Positions 1 through 9,100 of a stretch of 64,000 bases of DNA are shown one piece after another. Origin of the DNA: Oscillospiraceae bacterium (GTDB lineage: Bacteria; Bacillota; Clostridia; Oscillospirales; Ruminococcaceae); the NCBI GenBank assembly GCA_016296505.1, contig JAEDJD010000003.1, forward strand, positions 1 through 64,000. The letters run 5' to 3'. The position numbers and the translations under genes are program-made. Below the pieces are notes generated by a model. The model had not been told where the DNA came from, did no database searches, and saw nothing but the letters and a program-made list of their open reading frames with translations. Numbering within the stretch: position 1 is the stretch's first letter; every line of letters starts with the position of its first letter.

Positions 1-62
1 TTGATCTCTTTACCTCTCTTGTGTGATTCTAAATCAGAACAGAGGACTTTATCTATAAGCTG

Positions 63-96
63 ACGGGCGGATGATAAAATCCGCCCGTGATTTTTC
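63..96 (+). terminator. Rho-independent terminator at the left edge
   Basis: A perfect 9-bp stem (63-71 with 80-88) is followed by a short T run at 91-95, so it ends transcription on the plus strand. Frame 1 is open from base 1 to a TGA at 61-63, so the first 60 bases may be the 3' tail of a plus-strand gene outside the window. That tail is too short to identify. The stretch from 97 to 186 holds nothing I can recognise. Confidence 0.7.
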
Positions 97-186
97 ATAC
101 AGCAGGCATCATAATCTACAAAACACGCTTTTGCAGGACATTTCGTATCTTCAAAAGCAGAAAAGTAAGGTATTCTGATACTTATT

Positions 187-1320
187 TTATTTTCGGATGA
201 TCCATCTTACTTCACAGGTCGATTTCTTGACAACCAGAGTGACTCGCTGGTTCAGCGACAGGCGCTGATAATCCAAAGGCGTAACATTCAGCTTCACAAA
301 CTGCTTTCTTTCCGGAATCACTACACGCACATATTTTGTATTATTTTGCCCGCATGAATTTTTTCAGCAACAACGCATTCCAGAATTCCCGAATCAGGAG
401 TCGATACTTTTTTCTTGATTACGCCCTTGCAAATTACGCGCTCAATAATCAGCACACATATAAAGCCCATCAGAAGCGGAAAAAAGACTTCCGCATTCCT
501 TTCCAGAAAGCTTTTTATGAGAATGACTATCATAATGATTGTAACGATCGTGAAAAATACCCAGATTGCACCATATTTAATTGGTCCAAATAAGCGTTCT
601 TTCAGGTTGATTTTTGCATTTTCCCAAGGCGTCATTGGATCCGCTGCATCTTCCAGATCATCCATAGTGTAATCAATGTATTCTGATGGATCTGCGAATA
701 GTTCAGGATATTCAATATTGCTCGTGATGAAACGATAATCCGCTGAATGATTCGGAACGCATATCATATAGGGTGAGCTTGTATTGCAATTTGTAACCAC
801 AAGAACGTTTTTCCTTTTTTTATGACACGAGGACTGTAAATCGTTATTATTTGCTTGCCGCCGTGGAAAGCAATCGTATGATAAGCGCCAAGAACAACCT
901 TTCTGATACCTCGTTTCAAGACGATATGCACGATTTCGCCGGGTGAAATCTGCTGATCCTTTGTAATGACCTGTTTACTTCTTTCACTGTATACCGTCCC
1001 GGTCATAGCAATCGCAAAAAAAGTTGACTGCAACGCAAATAAACAAATACAGCCATGCATTCGGCTCGCCTTTTACGATATCTCATATACCAAGCGAAAT
1101 GCTTCACACCGCAACAAAACTGAACAGTATCAGCAGTAGTCCTGAAATTGTGAAGATACTATTCAGCTTTGATTTATAAGAAAAATGTACCGCCTGATAT
1201 TCAAGTTCGATAATCGTTCGTTTTTTAATCTGTTCTGCACTGATCTCCTCATAGTCGGGAAATCTGTCATAGGGATCGAAAGTTTCTTGTTTCGTAATTC
1301 GGTTCAAAATATAGTTTCAT
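187..1320 (-). pseudogene. Degraded membrane-protein gene with several frameshifts
   Basis: Read on the minus strand, protein-like sequence continues from about 1320 to a TAA at 187-189 but changes frame several times. In order: an acidic N-terminal piece around residues FPDYEEISAEQ ending in a hydrophobic helix (stop at 1104-1106), a beta-rich piece at 1060-764, a piece with two transmembrane helices at 800-321, and a C-terminal tail after 345 that reads N-T-K-Y-V-R-V-V-I-P-E-R-K to 187. At two junctions the neighbouring frame continues sensibly if one base is added or removed in a homopolymer (A run near 820, T run near 1035). I do not recognise the family. It is either a decayed two- to four-helix membrane protein or an intact gene with sequencing indels. 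The exact start is uncertain: an ATG at 1320 and a TTG at 1307 are both possible. Confidence 0.6.
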
Positions 1321-1492
1321 CCTTCCATGTTTGCTATGATGTAAAATACGAAAAGGAATCCTTTTACACATGGCTTGAAGTGACGTCCATGCCGAAAGGC
1401 AGGAAATCATCATATTCCATGCTTCGCAAATTACAAAATAGCGCATCCAACTCGGTGCAGAGCATGATGCGCAAAGTATACGGATATCGCTT

Positions 1493-2017
1493 TTATTTTT
1501 TCATATGCCGGATATATGCAAAGGTTGCGTCCTCACCCTTTTCTGCGAGCATTTTCAGCAGGAAATGTAATCGCTTGGCAGTATTTTTATGCATCGGTCT
1601 GCCGCGCTTCATGCCCATCAGAAAATAGTCGAGCGCGTCACGGTCCTGATACGCGCTGCCGCGGTAGATTTTGCTTGCCGCGATGCGGTCGCAGAACATT
1701 TCAATCAGATAGCGCGTCGGCATTTCTACCGGTTCATAGACCTTTGAAATCGGGTTGACATCATTCCAATATTCAAAGTGATGCTTATTGCGCCCCTTAT
1801 GGTGCAGCCATGCAGCGGAATAGCCGTTTCGTTCACGTTCTTCTTCATTCGGGCTGCGGTTTCCCTGATAATACAGCGCACCAGTGATAAATTCAGCGGG
1901 GGTGTATTTGGAAAGATCGTGGAGCAAGCCCTGAATCGGAATGCCTGCTTTGATACAGTGGCGCAAAACCATATGCCGGTGTTTGGTAATCGTGCGGAAG
2001 TGTGCAATCGGATGCAT
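1493..2017 (-). CDS. DUF5662 family protein
   Basis: This 174-residue protein is small, soluble and rich in His, Tyr and Arg. It matches the DUF5662 family as I recall it: the HDLSKYTPAEF motif at about residues 33-43, a HHKGRNKHHFEYW block near 72-84, and a conserved EMFCDR helix. The clustered His and Asp residues suggest a metal or phosphate site in an HD-like helical fold, but the function is unknown. The ATG is preceded by a GAGGCGAA ribosome binding site. The upstream 100 bases are very AT-rich and probably hold the promoter. It appears to be monocistronic. The bases between 1321 and 1492 hold no recognisable gene. Confidence 0.8.
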   Translation of the reverse strand: MHPIAHFRTITKHRHMVLRHCIKAGIPIQGLLHDLSKYTPAEFITGALYYQGNRSPNEEERERNGYSAAWLHHKGRNKHHFEYWNDVNPISKVYEPVEMPTRYLIEMFCDRIAASKIYRGSAYQDRDALDYFLMGMKRGRPMHKNTAKRLHFLLKMLAEKGEDATFAYIRHMKK

Positions 2018-2163
2018 TTGATTCGCCTCGGTTTCATTTATGATAATATTATTATATCATATTATTTGTTAATATGCAATGGAACGCATGAAAAAAGCGG
2101 CAGCTGCCCATTGATATCATAAATGAACGGGGACTGCTGTAGACGCGTTGAAAATGATGTAAA

Positions 2164-2193
2164 AGCGTCTCCGTTCGGAGAGAACGGAGACGC
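2164..2193 (-). terminator. Terminator after the SPFH gene
   Basis: A 12-bp GC-rich stem (2164-2176 with 2182-2193) has a 5-nt loop and is followed by TTTT on the minus strand. It lies 18 bp past the stop of the stomatin-like gene. Confidence 0.8.
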
Positions 2194-2210
2194 CTTGTGA
2201 AACGTATGCG

Positions 2211-3218
2211 TTATTGCATCGTATGCATAGTAGGCTGCTGAACAGCGGACTGCTGTACCTGTTCGTCCGAAGCAATTGCCTTGAGTGCGCCGGTCAGACT
2301 TGCAAGCCCCTGAATCTCGCTCGGAATGATAATTTTGGTTGCTCTGCCGTCGGCAGCCTTTGCGAACGCCTCCAGAGATTTCAGCTGAATGATTTTGGAG
2401 GTCGGGGACGCAGAATTCAGCATACGGAGCGCTTCCGCTTCGCCCTGTGCTTCCAGCATTTTCTGCTGTTTAATTGCCTCTGCACGGAGCAGGAGAGCTT
2501 GCTGCTGTGCTTCTGCTGCAAGAATCTGCGCTTCTTTTTCAGCCTGTGCGCGGAGAATCTTAGATTCCTTTTCACCTTCTGCAACAAGAATTGCAGATTT
2601 CTTTTCACCTTCCGCCTGAAGGATTTTCTCACGGCGTTCACGCTCTGCCTTCATCTGCTTTTCCATGGCGTCCTGAATTTCACGAGGCGGCAGGATGTTT
2701 TTCAGCTCGACGCGGTTGACCTTGATACCCCAGCGGTCAGTTGCTTGGTCGAGGATTGCAGTGATCTTGGTATTGATGACATCACGGGATGTCAGCGTAG
2801 CGTCAAGCTCCATTTCACCGATGATATTACGGAGCGTGGTAGCGGAAAGATTTTCAATTGCAGACATCGGATGCTCTACGCCGTAGGTATACAGCTTTGC
2901 GTTCGTGACCTGGAAGAACACGACCGTATCAATCTGCATGGTAACATTATCCTTTGTGATAACCGGCTGCGGCTTAAAATCAACGACCTGCTCTTTGATC
3001 GTGACTATTTTTGCGACACGGTCAAGGAACGGGATGAGGATGTGCGGACCAGTGTACCATTCCTGATAAAATGTACCCAGACGCTCCACGACATAAACGC
3101 TTGCCTGCGGGACGATGCGGATATTTGAGATGATGACAATCAATAGAATCACGATCAGAACCAGCGCAACGATGAGACCGCCGTTGCCTTCTGCAAATGA
3201 CAACATAGCTGTAAGCAT
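2211..3218 (-). CDS. SPFH/Band 7 (stomatin-like) membrane protein
   Basis: This 335-residue protein has one N-terminal transmembrane helix (about 11-35), then an SPFH/Band 7 domain to about residue 200. A long Ala/Glu/Lys coiled coil follows (about 190-275, with repeats of the AEGEKE type) and a short hydrophilic tail. Such proteins oligomerise at the inner leaflet and organise membrane microdomains or scaffold proteases (QmcA/stomatin type). I chose the ATG at 3218 because GGAGG sits 8 nt upstream; the in-frame TTG 15 nt earlier overlaps that site. It lies 42 nt downstream of the NfeD gene on the same strand, the usual stomatin/NfeD operon arrangement, so the two products probably act together. 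Confidence 0.93.
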   Translation of the reverse strand: MLTAMLSFAEGNGGLIVALVLIVILLIVIISNIRIVPQASVYVVERLGTFYQEWYTGPHILIPFLDRVAKIVTIKEQVVDFKPQPVITKDNVTMQIDTVVFFQVTNAKLYTYGVEHPMSAIENLSATTLRNIIGEMELDATLTSRDVINTKITAILDQATDRWGIKVNRVELKNILPPREIQDAMEKQMKAERERREKILQAEGEKKSAILVAEGEKESKILRAQAEKEAQILAAEAQQQALLLRAEAIKQQKMLEAQGEAEALRMLNSASPTSKIIQLKSLEAFAKAADGRATKIIIPSEIQGLASLTGALKAIASDEQVQQSAVQQPTMHTMQ

Positions 3219-3260
3219 AAAATATACCTCCAAAAAAATATGATTTGATTTCGTTGACAG

Positions 3261-3722
3261 TTAACGGGTATGTGCAAAGGGCTGTGCATATTCGGACGCA
3301 TCCCGGACAATGAGCTTTGCGCTGTCGATGCGCGTAACCATGACGATGGTTTCCGCAGGGATATTGTCGCCGGATTCCGAGACGGCAATCCAGTCTACGC
3401 CGCTGAGTCTGACTCTGCCTGTACCGAGCGCCGGATTGATGTCCTCAATCACAACGGCAGTCTCACCGATATTGAGATCGGCATTGGTGCGAGGCTGCTG
3501 CTTGACGCGCAATTTCGCGAAGATCGGTCTGGTAATCAAAAGAAGCAGTACCGATAAAGCAACAAAGATAATCATTTGTACCGTAAAGGAAAGTTCAAAC
3601 ATTGCTGCGATGAACGCACCTACTGCACCGGCTGCAAACCAAATGGTGACGAATTGCATCGTAGTGATTTCGGCGATCAGCATAATGACAAAGACTGCAC
3701 CCCAAAAGATCAGAGCTGGCAT
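3261..3722 (-). CDS. NfeD family membrane protein
   Basis: This 153-residue protein has two to three hydrophobic helices in residues 1-70 and a C-terminal OB-fold NfeD domain (about 85-145; G-E-T-A-V-V followed by the G-x-G-R-V-R-L-S-G strand). This is the short NfeD form without the ClpP-like protease domain. Short NfeD proteins are encoded next to stomatin/SPFH proteins and interact with them in the membrane. The SPFH gene follows directly. AGGAGG lies 7 nt before the ATG, and a good promoter is found upstream at 3769-3797. Confidence 0.92.
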   Translation of the reverse strand: MPALIFWGAVFVIMLIAEITTMQFVTIWFAAGAVGAFIAAMFELSFTVQMIIFVALSVLLLLITRPIFAKLRVKQQPRTNADLNIGETAVVIEDINPALGTGRVRLSGVDWIAVSESGDNIPAETIVMVTRIDSAKLIVRDASEYAQPFAHTR

Positions 3723-3768
3723 AATAATCCTCCTTTCTGAATCATTGTTTGCGACGATCTATGATTGT

Positions 3769-3797
3769 ATTTTAACATATTCGCAGAGAATTTGCAA
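3769..3797 (-). promoter_or_regulatory. Promoter of the nfeD-SPFH operon
   Basis: On the minus strand TTGCAA (3797-3792) is separated by exactly 17 bp from TAAAAT (3774-3769). It lies 47 bp before the NfeD start. Confidence 0.7.
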
Positions 3798-4035
3798 GGC
3801 GCAAAATGTGACAAATTCAGCATAGGAAAACAAATATGCCGATTTTCAGAAGAATTTCTGTTGTTTTCTCCTGAATGCTCTTTATTTCGCGCATATTCGA
3901 CATGATTTGAATATTCTTTATAATCACATAAAAACTACGTAAATACGTGTTTTTGTTTCCGGATGTATAATATCATTCGGAATGGTCATAATCATCTTGC
4001 ACGGCAAAAACGCTGTGCGGAAAGGAGCATTTGCC
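3798..4035. other. AT-rich intergenic region
   Basis: No gene is visible here. It carries the divergent control region between the nfeD operon and the DUF1540 gene. A TATAAT at 3966-3971 is a plausible -10 box for the latter, but I find no convincing -35 box at 16-18 bp. Confidence 0.4.
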
Positions 4036-4212
4036 ATGAACAATAAAAAGAATCCGAATATCCATTGCACGGTGGAGCAGTGTGCGCATCATATGTGCAG
4101 CGAGAATTACTGCACGCTCGATCAGGTCTGCATCGACACGCACGAGGCAGATCCATCTGTAAAAGAGTGTGTAGACTGCGCTTCTTTTGAAAAGCGGAAC
4201 TGCTGCAAGTAA
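4036..4212 (+). CDS. DUF1540 cysteine-rich mini-protein
   Basis: This 58-residue protein contains a DUF1540-type module: about eight Cys residues in the pattern HCTVEQCAHH...CSENYCTLDQVCI...CVDCASF. The spacing suggests a small metal-binding or disulphide-knotted fold. DUF1540 proteins are common in Clostridia, but I know of no established role. The ATG at 4036 is preceded by AAAGGAG at an 8-nt spacing. An upstream in-frame ATG at 3982 has no ribosome binding site. A 12-bp hairpin follows the stop. Confidence 0.85.
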   Translation: MNNKKNPNIHCTVEQCAHHMCSENYCTLDQVCIDTHEADPSVKECVDCASFEKRNCCK

Positions 4213-4229
4213 ACAATCGGCGAATATGG

Positions 4230-4268
4230 GCAATTTGTCTGTATGCTTTGGCTGTGCAGACAAATTGC
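4230..4268 (+). terminator. Hairpin after the DUF1540 gene
   Basis: A perfect 12-bp stem (4230-4241 with 4257-4268) has a 15-nt loop. A TTTTT stretch comes only 12 nt later, so termination is likely but not certain. Confidence 0.55.
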
Positions 4269-4337
4269 TCGATTTGTGCGTTTTTACTGAATTTATATCT
4301 CCAGAATCGGCAATTTGCCAGTTTTTGATTGAAATGC

Positions 4338-4366
4338 TTGAAGAAAGTACGAAATTGCGGTATAAT
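4338..4366 (+). promoter_or_regulatory. Promoter of ireB
   Basis: TTGAAG (4338-4343), a 17-bp spacer and TATAAT (4361-4366) lie 66 bp before the ireB start. Confidence 0.7.
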
Positions 4367-4431
4367 AAAGCAAGTAGAAAATAGTGGGAACAGACGGAAA
4401 GGCGGATGCAGATCAGAAAGGAGCTATTGTT

Positions 4432-4677
4432 ATGTCTGATAAAACGATTACATTTTCTCTGAGCGAAGAACGTGAAAAAGAAATGCTGCAAATTCTGCGC
4501 ACGGTCTACGACGCGCTGAATGAAAAAGGATATAATCCGATTAACCAGATTGTCGGCTATATTCTCTCTGAAGATCCGACCTATATTACCGTACATAAAA
4601 ATGCGCGCAGTCTGATCCGGCATATCGACCGCGATGAGCTGATGCAGGTTCTTGTGCGCAATTATCTCTCAGAGTGA
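4432..4677 (+). CDS. ireB: IreB family regulatory phosphoprotein (UPF0297)
   Basis: This 81-residue protein has the family hallmarks: TITFSLSEE at the N-terminus, then YDALNEKGYNPINQIVGYILSEDPTYI and a terminal DRDELMQVLVRNYL helix. In Enterococcus, IreB is phosphorylated by the PASTA kinase IreK and affects cell-wall stress tolerance. In many Firmicutes ireB sits beside ruvX (yrrK) and alaS. Here it is alone, with its own promoter and a thiamine riboswitch unit behind it. The ATG at 4432 has AAAGGAG 8 nt upstream; an in-frame start at 4384 lacks a site. Confidence 0.93.
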   Translation: MSDKTITFSLSEEREKEMLQILRTVYDALNEKGYNPINQIVGYILSEDPTYITVHKNARSLIRHIDRDELMQVLVRNYLSE

Positions 4678-4752
4678 ATTGGAAAAGATATGTTTTTCAA
4701 AGAACTTATCCAGAAAGAAATTGTGCATTTGTCCGAACAGCTCCGGCAAAAC

Positions 4753-4781
4753 TTGACAAATCAGCTCTGATATGCTATGAT
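4753..4781 (+). promoter_or_regulatory. Promoter of the TPP riboswitch-thiT unit
   Basis: A consensus TTGACA (4753-4758), a 17-bp spacer and TATGAT (4776-4781) end just before the riboswitch. Confidence 0.8.
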
Positions 4782-4795
4782 ATATCTACAATCGG

Positions 4796-4884
4796 ATAGG
4801 GGAGCTTGTGCGGCAGGCTGAGAGGGCATTTACAATGCCGACCCATTGACCTGATGCGGATAATGCCGCCGAAGGGAAAACTCC
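4796..4884 (+). promoter_or_regulatory. TPP (THI-box) riboswitch
   Basis: The conserved THI-box elements are present in order: GGGGAGCTTG, GGCTGAGAGGGC, then GACCCATTGACCTGAT, CGGATAATGCCG and GAAGGGAA. These form the pyrimidine- and pyrophosphate-sensor helices that bind thiamine pyrophosphate. A Rho-independent terminator 25 nt downstream and then thiT indicate transcriptional OFF control when TPP is plentiful. Confidence 0.96.
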
Positions 4885-4909
4885 ATGAATCCTTATTCAG
4901 AATTCATAC

Positions 4910-4939
4910 AAATGCCGCAGGAACTCTGCGGCATTTTTT
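4910..4939 (+). terminator. Riboswitch-controlled terminator
   Basis: A perfect 11-bp stem (4910-4920 with 4926-4936) has a 5-nt loop and runs into six T residues. It stands between the TPP aptamer and thiT, so it is the expression platform. Confidence 0.93.
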
Positions 4940-4974
4940 GTTCCGGTTGAATCTGAATGCAAAGGATAGATCTG

Positions 4975-5592
4975 ATGATGAAACGCAATACTACAAGTAT
5001 GCTTGTCGAGGGTGCACTGATGCTCGCGCTTGCAATCGTGCTGAGCATGATTACGCCGTTCCAGAAACTGCTGCCGTTTGGCGGCTCGATTACGCTTTGC
5101 TCCATGCTCCCGATCTGTATTTACAGCATCAAGCACGGCGTAGGAAAGGGACTCGGTGTTTCATTCCTGTTTGCGGTTTTTCAGTTTGTGCAGGGCACTG
5201 TCAGAGATGGGCTGTTCGGCTGGGGACTGACTGCCGGAATGTTGATCGCCTGCGTCCTGTTTGATTATTTGATTGCCTATTCGGTTATCGGTCTTGCGGG
5301 AATGTTCCGAAAAAAAGGACTTGGCGGCTGGATCGCCGGCGTCGTGACTGCGCTGCTGCTGCGGTTTCTGAGCCACGTGATCAGCGGTGTTTACGTCTTT
5401 GCTTCGACCGGAAAAATCTGGGAGGAGCTTGATTTTATCGCGGAAAACAAGTTTAGCTACAGCATCGTTTATAATGGTGCCTATATGGTTCCGGAAATCA
5501 TCCTGACCGTGCTTGTGACCGTGATTCTGTTCAAGGTTCCGCAGATTCGCAGACTGCTGAATCCGGCTGACGTACAGCAGCAGAACACATAA
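4975..5592 (+). CDS. thiT: Energy-coupled thiamine transporter ThiT
   Basis: This 205-residue S-component of an ECF vitamin transporter has six hydrophobic segments. The N-terminal MLVEGALMLALAIVLSMI helix carries an A-x-x-x-A-type contact for the shared EcfT subunit, and the aromatic/acidic W-E-E-L-D and Y-S-I-V-Y-N-G-A-Y block is ThiT-like. It takes up thiamine with the common EcfA/A'/T module, which is not in this window. The TPP riboswitch directly upstream supports the assignment. I placed the start at 4975 because AAAGGA lies 8 nt before it. Its stop is one base from the converging tspO stop. Confidence 0.95.
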   Translation: MMKRNTTSMLVEGALMLALAIVLSMITPFQKLLPFGGSITLCSMLPICIYSIKHGVGKGLGVSFLFAVFQFVQGTVRDGLFGWGLTAGMLIACVLFDYLIAYSVIGLAGMFRKKGLGGWIAGVVTALLLRFLSHVISGVYVFASTGKIWEELDFIAENKFSYSIVYNGAYMVPEIILTVLVTVILFKVPQIRRLLNPADVQQQNT

Positions 5593-5593
5593 T

Positions 5594-6073
5594 TTATCGG
5601 TTCAGCAGCCAGACGCCCGTATTCAGGTAGAGTGCAAAGCAGCTCCAGAGCAGATACGGTACCTGCATCCATGCGGCAGCAGAGGAGATTTTTCGATAAA
5701 AATTGATCATCAGAATAATTGATACGATCATGCCGGCAAGCCAGAGCGCAGCAAAACCGTACCAGCCCAGTCCGAAGAACCAGATCATCCAACAAAAGAA
5801 AAACGTCATCTGGACGCCGAATACGATGGAAGCGGTATCGCTTGCTGCCGTCCCCATTGTTTTCTCGCGGATGAGCGCGAATCCGAAGCCGATCAGAAAT
5901 AATAGAATCGACCATGCGATCGGAAATACTATGCGCGGCGGCGTCAGGGCGGGCTTTTCAATTTGTTCAAAGCGTTGTAAACCATTTTGCGTCAACCAGC
6001 TTGATATACCGCCAGCCGCCAGACTGAATGCGATCCAGAATACTGCTTTTTTCCAGAATTTCGGAGCTTTCAT
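5594..6073 (-). CDS. tspO: TspO/MBR family tryptophan-rich sensory protein
   Basis: This 159-residue membrane protein has five predicted helices and the family pattern: G-G-x-x-S near residue 22, KPALTPPRIVFPIAWSILL at about 40-58, W-F-x-x-x-W in the middle, and a final Y-L-x-W-S-C-F-A-x-Y-L-N helix. TspO proteins bind porphyrins and other hydrophobic ligands; their bacterial role is debated (tetrapyrrole, redox or stress sensing). The ribosome binding site is GAGGTGA. It converges with thiT with only a single base between stops and no terminator of its own. Confidence 0.95.
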   Translation of the reverse strand: MKAPKFWKKAVFWIAFSLAAGGISSWLTQNGLQRFEQIEKPALTPPRIVFPIAWSILLFLIGFGFALIREKTMGTAASDTASIVFGVQMTFFFCWMIWFFGLGWYGFAALWLAGMIVSIILMINFYRKISSAAAWMQVPYLLWSCFALYLNTGVWLLNR

Positions 6074-6133
6074 ATTATCACCTCGTTGTCGTATTGTATG
6101 AGGTGAAAAGCGAAAAAATACATTGTATCAAAT

Positions 6134-6170
6134 AAAACAGGCGTGCAGAATTGAACTGCGCGCCTGTTTT
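6134..6170 (-). terminator. Terminator after the ABC transporter gene
   Basis: A 15-bp stem (6134-6148 with 6156-6170, one G-U pair) is flanked by T runs on both strands. It terminates the minus-strand ABC gene, which stops at 6177. Confidence 0.85.
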
Positions 6171-6176
6171 TTGTGA

Positions 6177-9100
6177 TTATTCTGTCCGGAGTGCGATGAC
6201 CGGATCTTTCTTTGCGGCAAGTCTTGCCGGAATAATGCCTGCGATCAGCGTCAGCAAAACCGAAATGATAATCAGAATCACTGCATAGATCGGACGCAGG
6301 AACGCGATATCCGGCGCTCCGGATACCTTTTCGATTACCATGTTGATCGGGATATCAAGCAGTATGGTAATCAGTACGCCGATGATGCCGGAAACCAGTC
6401 CGACGATAAATGTTTCAGCGTTGAACACATGGCTGATATCACGCTTGGAAGCGCCGATCGAACGGAGAATACCAATTTCCTTGGTGCGCTCCAGAACGGA
6501 GATGTATGTGATAATACCAATCATAATGGACGAAACAACAAGTGAAATCGAAACAAAACCGATCAATACATAAGACACCATATTGATGATCTTTGTCACG
6601 GACGAAAGCAGAATGCCGATATAGTCGGTGTATTCGATTGCAGCTTCCTCTTCATCATCATCGCTATTGGCAGCCTGCTTATCATTGTATTCCTGAATAA
6701 ACGCCTCAAATTCTTCCTTTGCCTCGAAACTCTTTGAATAAATCTGAATGGAAAAGGGAGAATCAGGATCGCGCAGACCGAGCTTTTGCAGATTGCCGTC
6801 ATAGGTATTGTCGGTAGACTGCGCAAGAATCTGCTCCTTGAATACGGAGATCAGCATTTCCTCATCCATGGTTGCGAGCGCTTTTTTCATGCTCTCGACA
6901 TCCTTTGCCGGATTGAGCGACTGTGCGAGCGCGCTGACTTCTTCTTCGCTCATGTCTGCGATCTTTGCGCGAATCGCGTCAGCGGTAATCTGCGATTCCA
7001 TGATGCCCTTGTAAAGTTCCAGAAGCGTATCGTCGTCAAGATTTTCGAGCAGTGCAGGATTCGGCTCTGTACCTGCCTGTTCTGCAAGCAGCATCATCAG
7101 AGCGCCCTGACCCTCCTGCGTTGCGGCAAATGCCTTTGCGTCATTCAGCGAGATGTTTTCGAGCATAGTCGGTGCGACTGCTGCGACAAGTTCCTCATCG
7201 TTCATGTCGTTGATTGCGTCCACGACATTTTCCGGTGTAATCGAGTTGCCGTAGAGGTTTGTGAACATACCCTGAAGCTGTGCGAATTCCGCTTCGCTCA
7301 TGTTGTCGAGATAGGTATATACGTCGTCAATTGTGACATCTTCAATATCTTCAAATTCATAGCCGGTGAAAACGTCGATATCAGGCTGAGCCTGCTGTTC
7401 TTTCACGATATCGGTATCTGCAATCTCATCGAGCAGATAATCGACAAGCTCCTGCGTATAGCAGATTGTGCCGGGCATCAGAGAGCCTGTGGGCGTTCCT
7501 TTTTTCTTGCGGACGATACCGGAAATCTGAATCTGAATGCCGTCCTCGATTTTCTCTGCGATATATTCGTCATTGCGGCTGCGGTCTTTCCAGCAGTTTT
7601 CGGCTTCGTCGAATTCATAGAGATCCGTCTGCGGAATGACGCGGAACTGCATATTCATCAGCTCGCTGTAATCATAGCTGACGGCTTCTTCGACGATCGT
7701 TTCGCCTGCCATGATTTTTTCTGCAAAATCGGAAATCTCATCCGGATCGCGCAGACCCAGACCATAGAGCGTCATGCCGTTGATCTCGTTGTAGTCATCG
7801 ACCACGAGAATAACCTCGTTCATATTCTCCGGCCAGTGACCGCTGAGGACATCGTACTGCTGATCGAGCAGTTTACGGTCGTTATAGAGCAGCGACCAGA
7901 TATTCATGCTTCCCGTGCTGGTGGTCATGATTTGCGAATAGGACGAGGACATATTATTCATGTCGTAACCGAGCATACTATAATATGCGTCAATCAGCGG
8001 ATTCGGGTTGACTGCTCGGACGTCGTCCGTTGTATCTGCGAGATAAACGATTGGCTGAATGTTGTAGTCGTATTGGATGGTATAGGATTCCAGACGGTCT
8101 TCGTTATCTTCGATGTACTTTTTAAAGCCAGCCATATCATTTTGCTTGACGTCAGAGATCATCGCATTGAGCATCTCTGCGCCCTGACTGGACGAATAAA
8201 CTTTATCCAGCGGATGTTCTTCCCTGCTGTCTGTCTGTCCCACCATATTTTCGACAAGACTCGAAAGATCGACGGACTGCGACATAATCGTGAGCGGGTA
8301 GGAGGAAAGCGTATTCTCCTGTACTTCGTTGATATAGGTCTGGAAACCATCCGACAGCGAAAGAATCAGCGAGATGCCGATGATACCGATACTGCCTGCG
8401 AATGACGTCAGCAATGTGCGTCCCTTTTTCGTCAGCAGATTGTTCATCGAAAGCGAAAGCGCAGTTGACGAGCTCATGGAAACTTTTTTCTTTTCCTTGC
8501 TCTTTTTCTGATCGGATGCAGCTTTTTTCTCCTTGTCTGCGAGATATTTTGTCCGATCAGCGATTGCCTTTTTTTCATCGTAGGGCTTCGTATCGCTTTG
8601 GATTTTACCGTCCAGCAGGCGAATGATACGCGTTGCATACTGTTCGGCAAGCTCCGGGTTATGCGTAACCATAATCACAAGGCGATCCTTCGCGATTTCT
8701 TTGAGCAAATCCATGATTTGTACGCTTGTTTCCGTATCAAGTGCGCCGGTTGGTTCATCCGCAAGCAGAATTTCCGGATCGTTAATCAGCGCACGCGCAA
8801 TCGCGACGCGCTGCATCTGACCGCCGGACATCTGATTCGGCTTCTTGTGGATCTGGTCGCCCAGACCGACGCGCTCCAGCATTTTCTTGGCACGCTCGCG
8901 GCGCTCTGCTTTTGAGATGCCGGAAAGCGTAAGCGCCAGCTCGACATTGGAAAGTACCGTTTGATGCGGAATCAGATTATAGGTCTGGAACACAAAGCCG
9001 ATGGTATGATTCCGGTAATAATCCCAGTCTCTGTCCTTGTATTCTTTCGTAGATTTGTTGGCGATTGTCAGATCGCCCTCGGTGTAGCGGTCGAGACCGC

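Noticed and set aside
4796..5264. A 152-codon frame starting in the TPP riboswitch
   Set aside because: It crosses the aptamer and terminator and then overlaps thiT in another frame.
6786..8405. A 539-codon plus-strand frame inside the ABC transporter gene
   Set aside because: It is antisense to a continuous, recognisable ABC/FtsX protein and has no ribosome binding site. Its translation is unusually Cys/Ile/Phe-rich.
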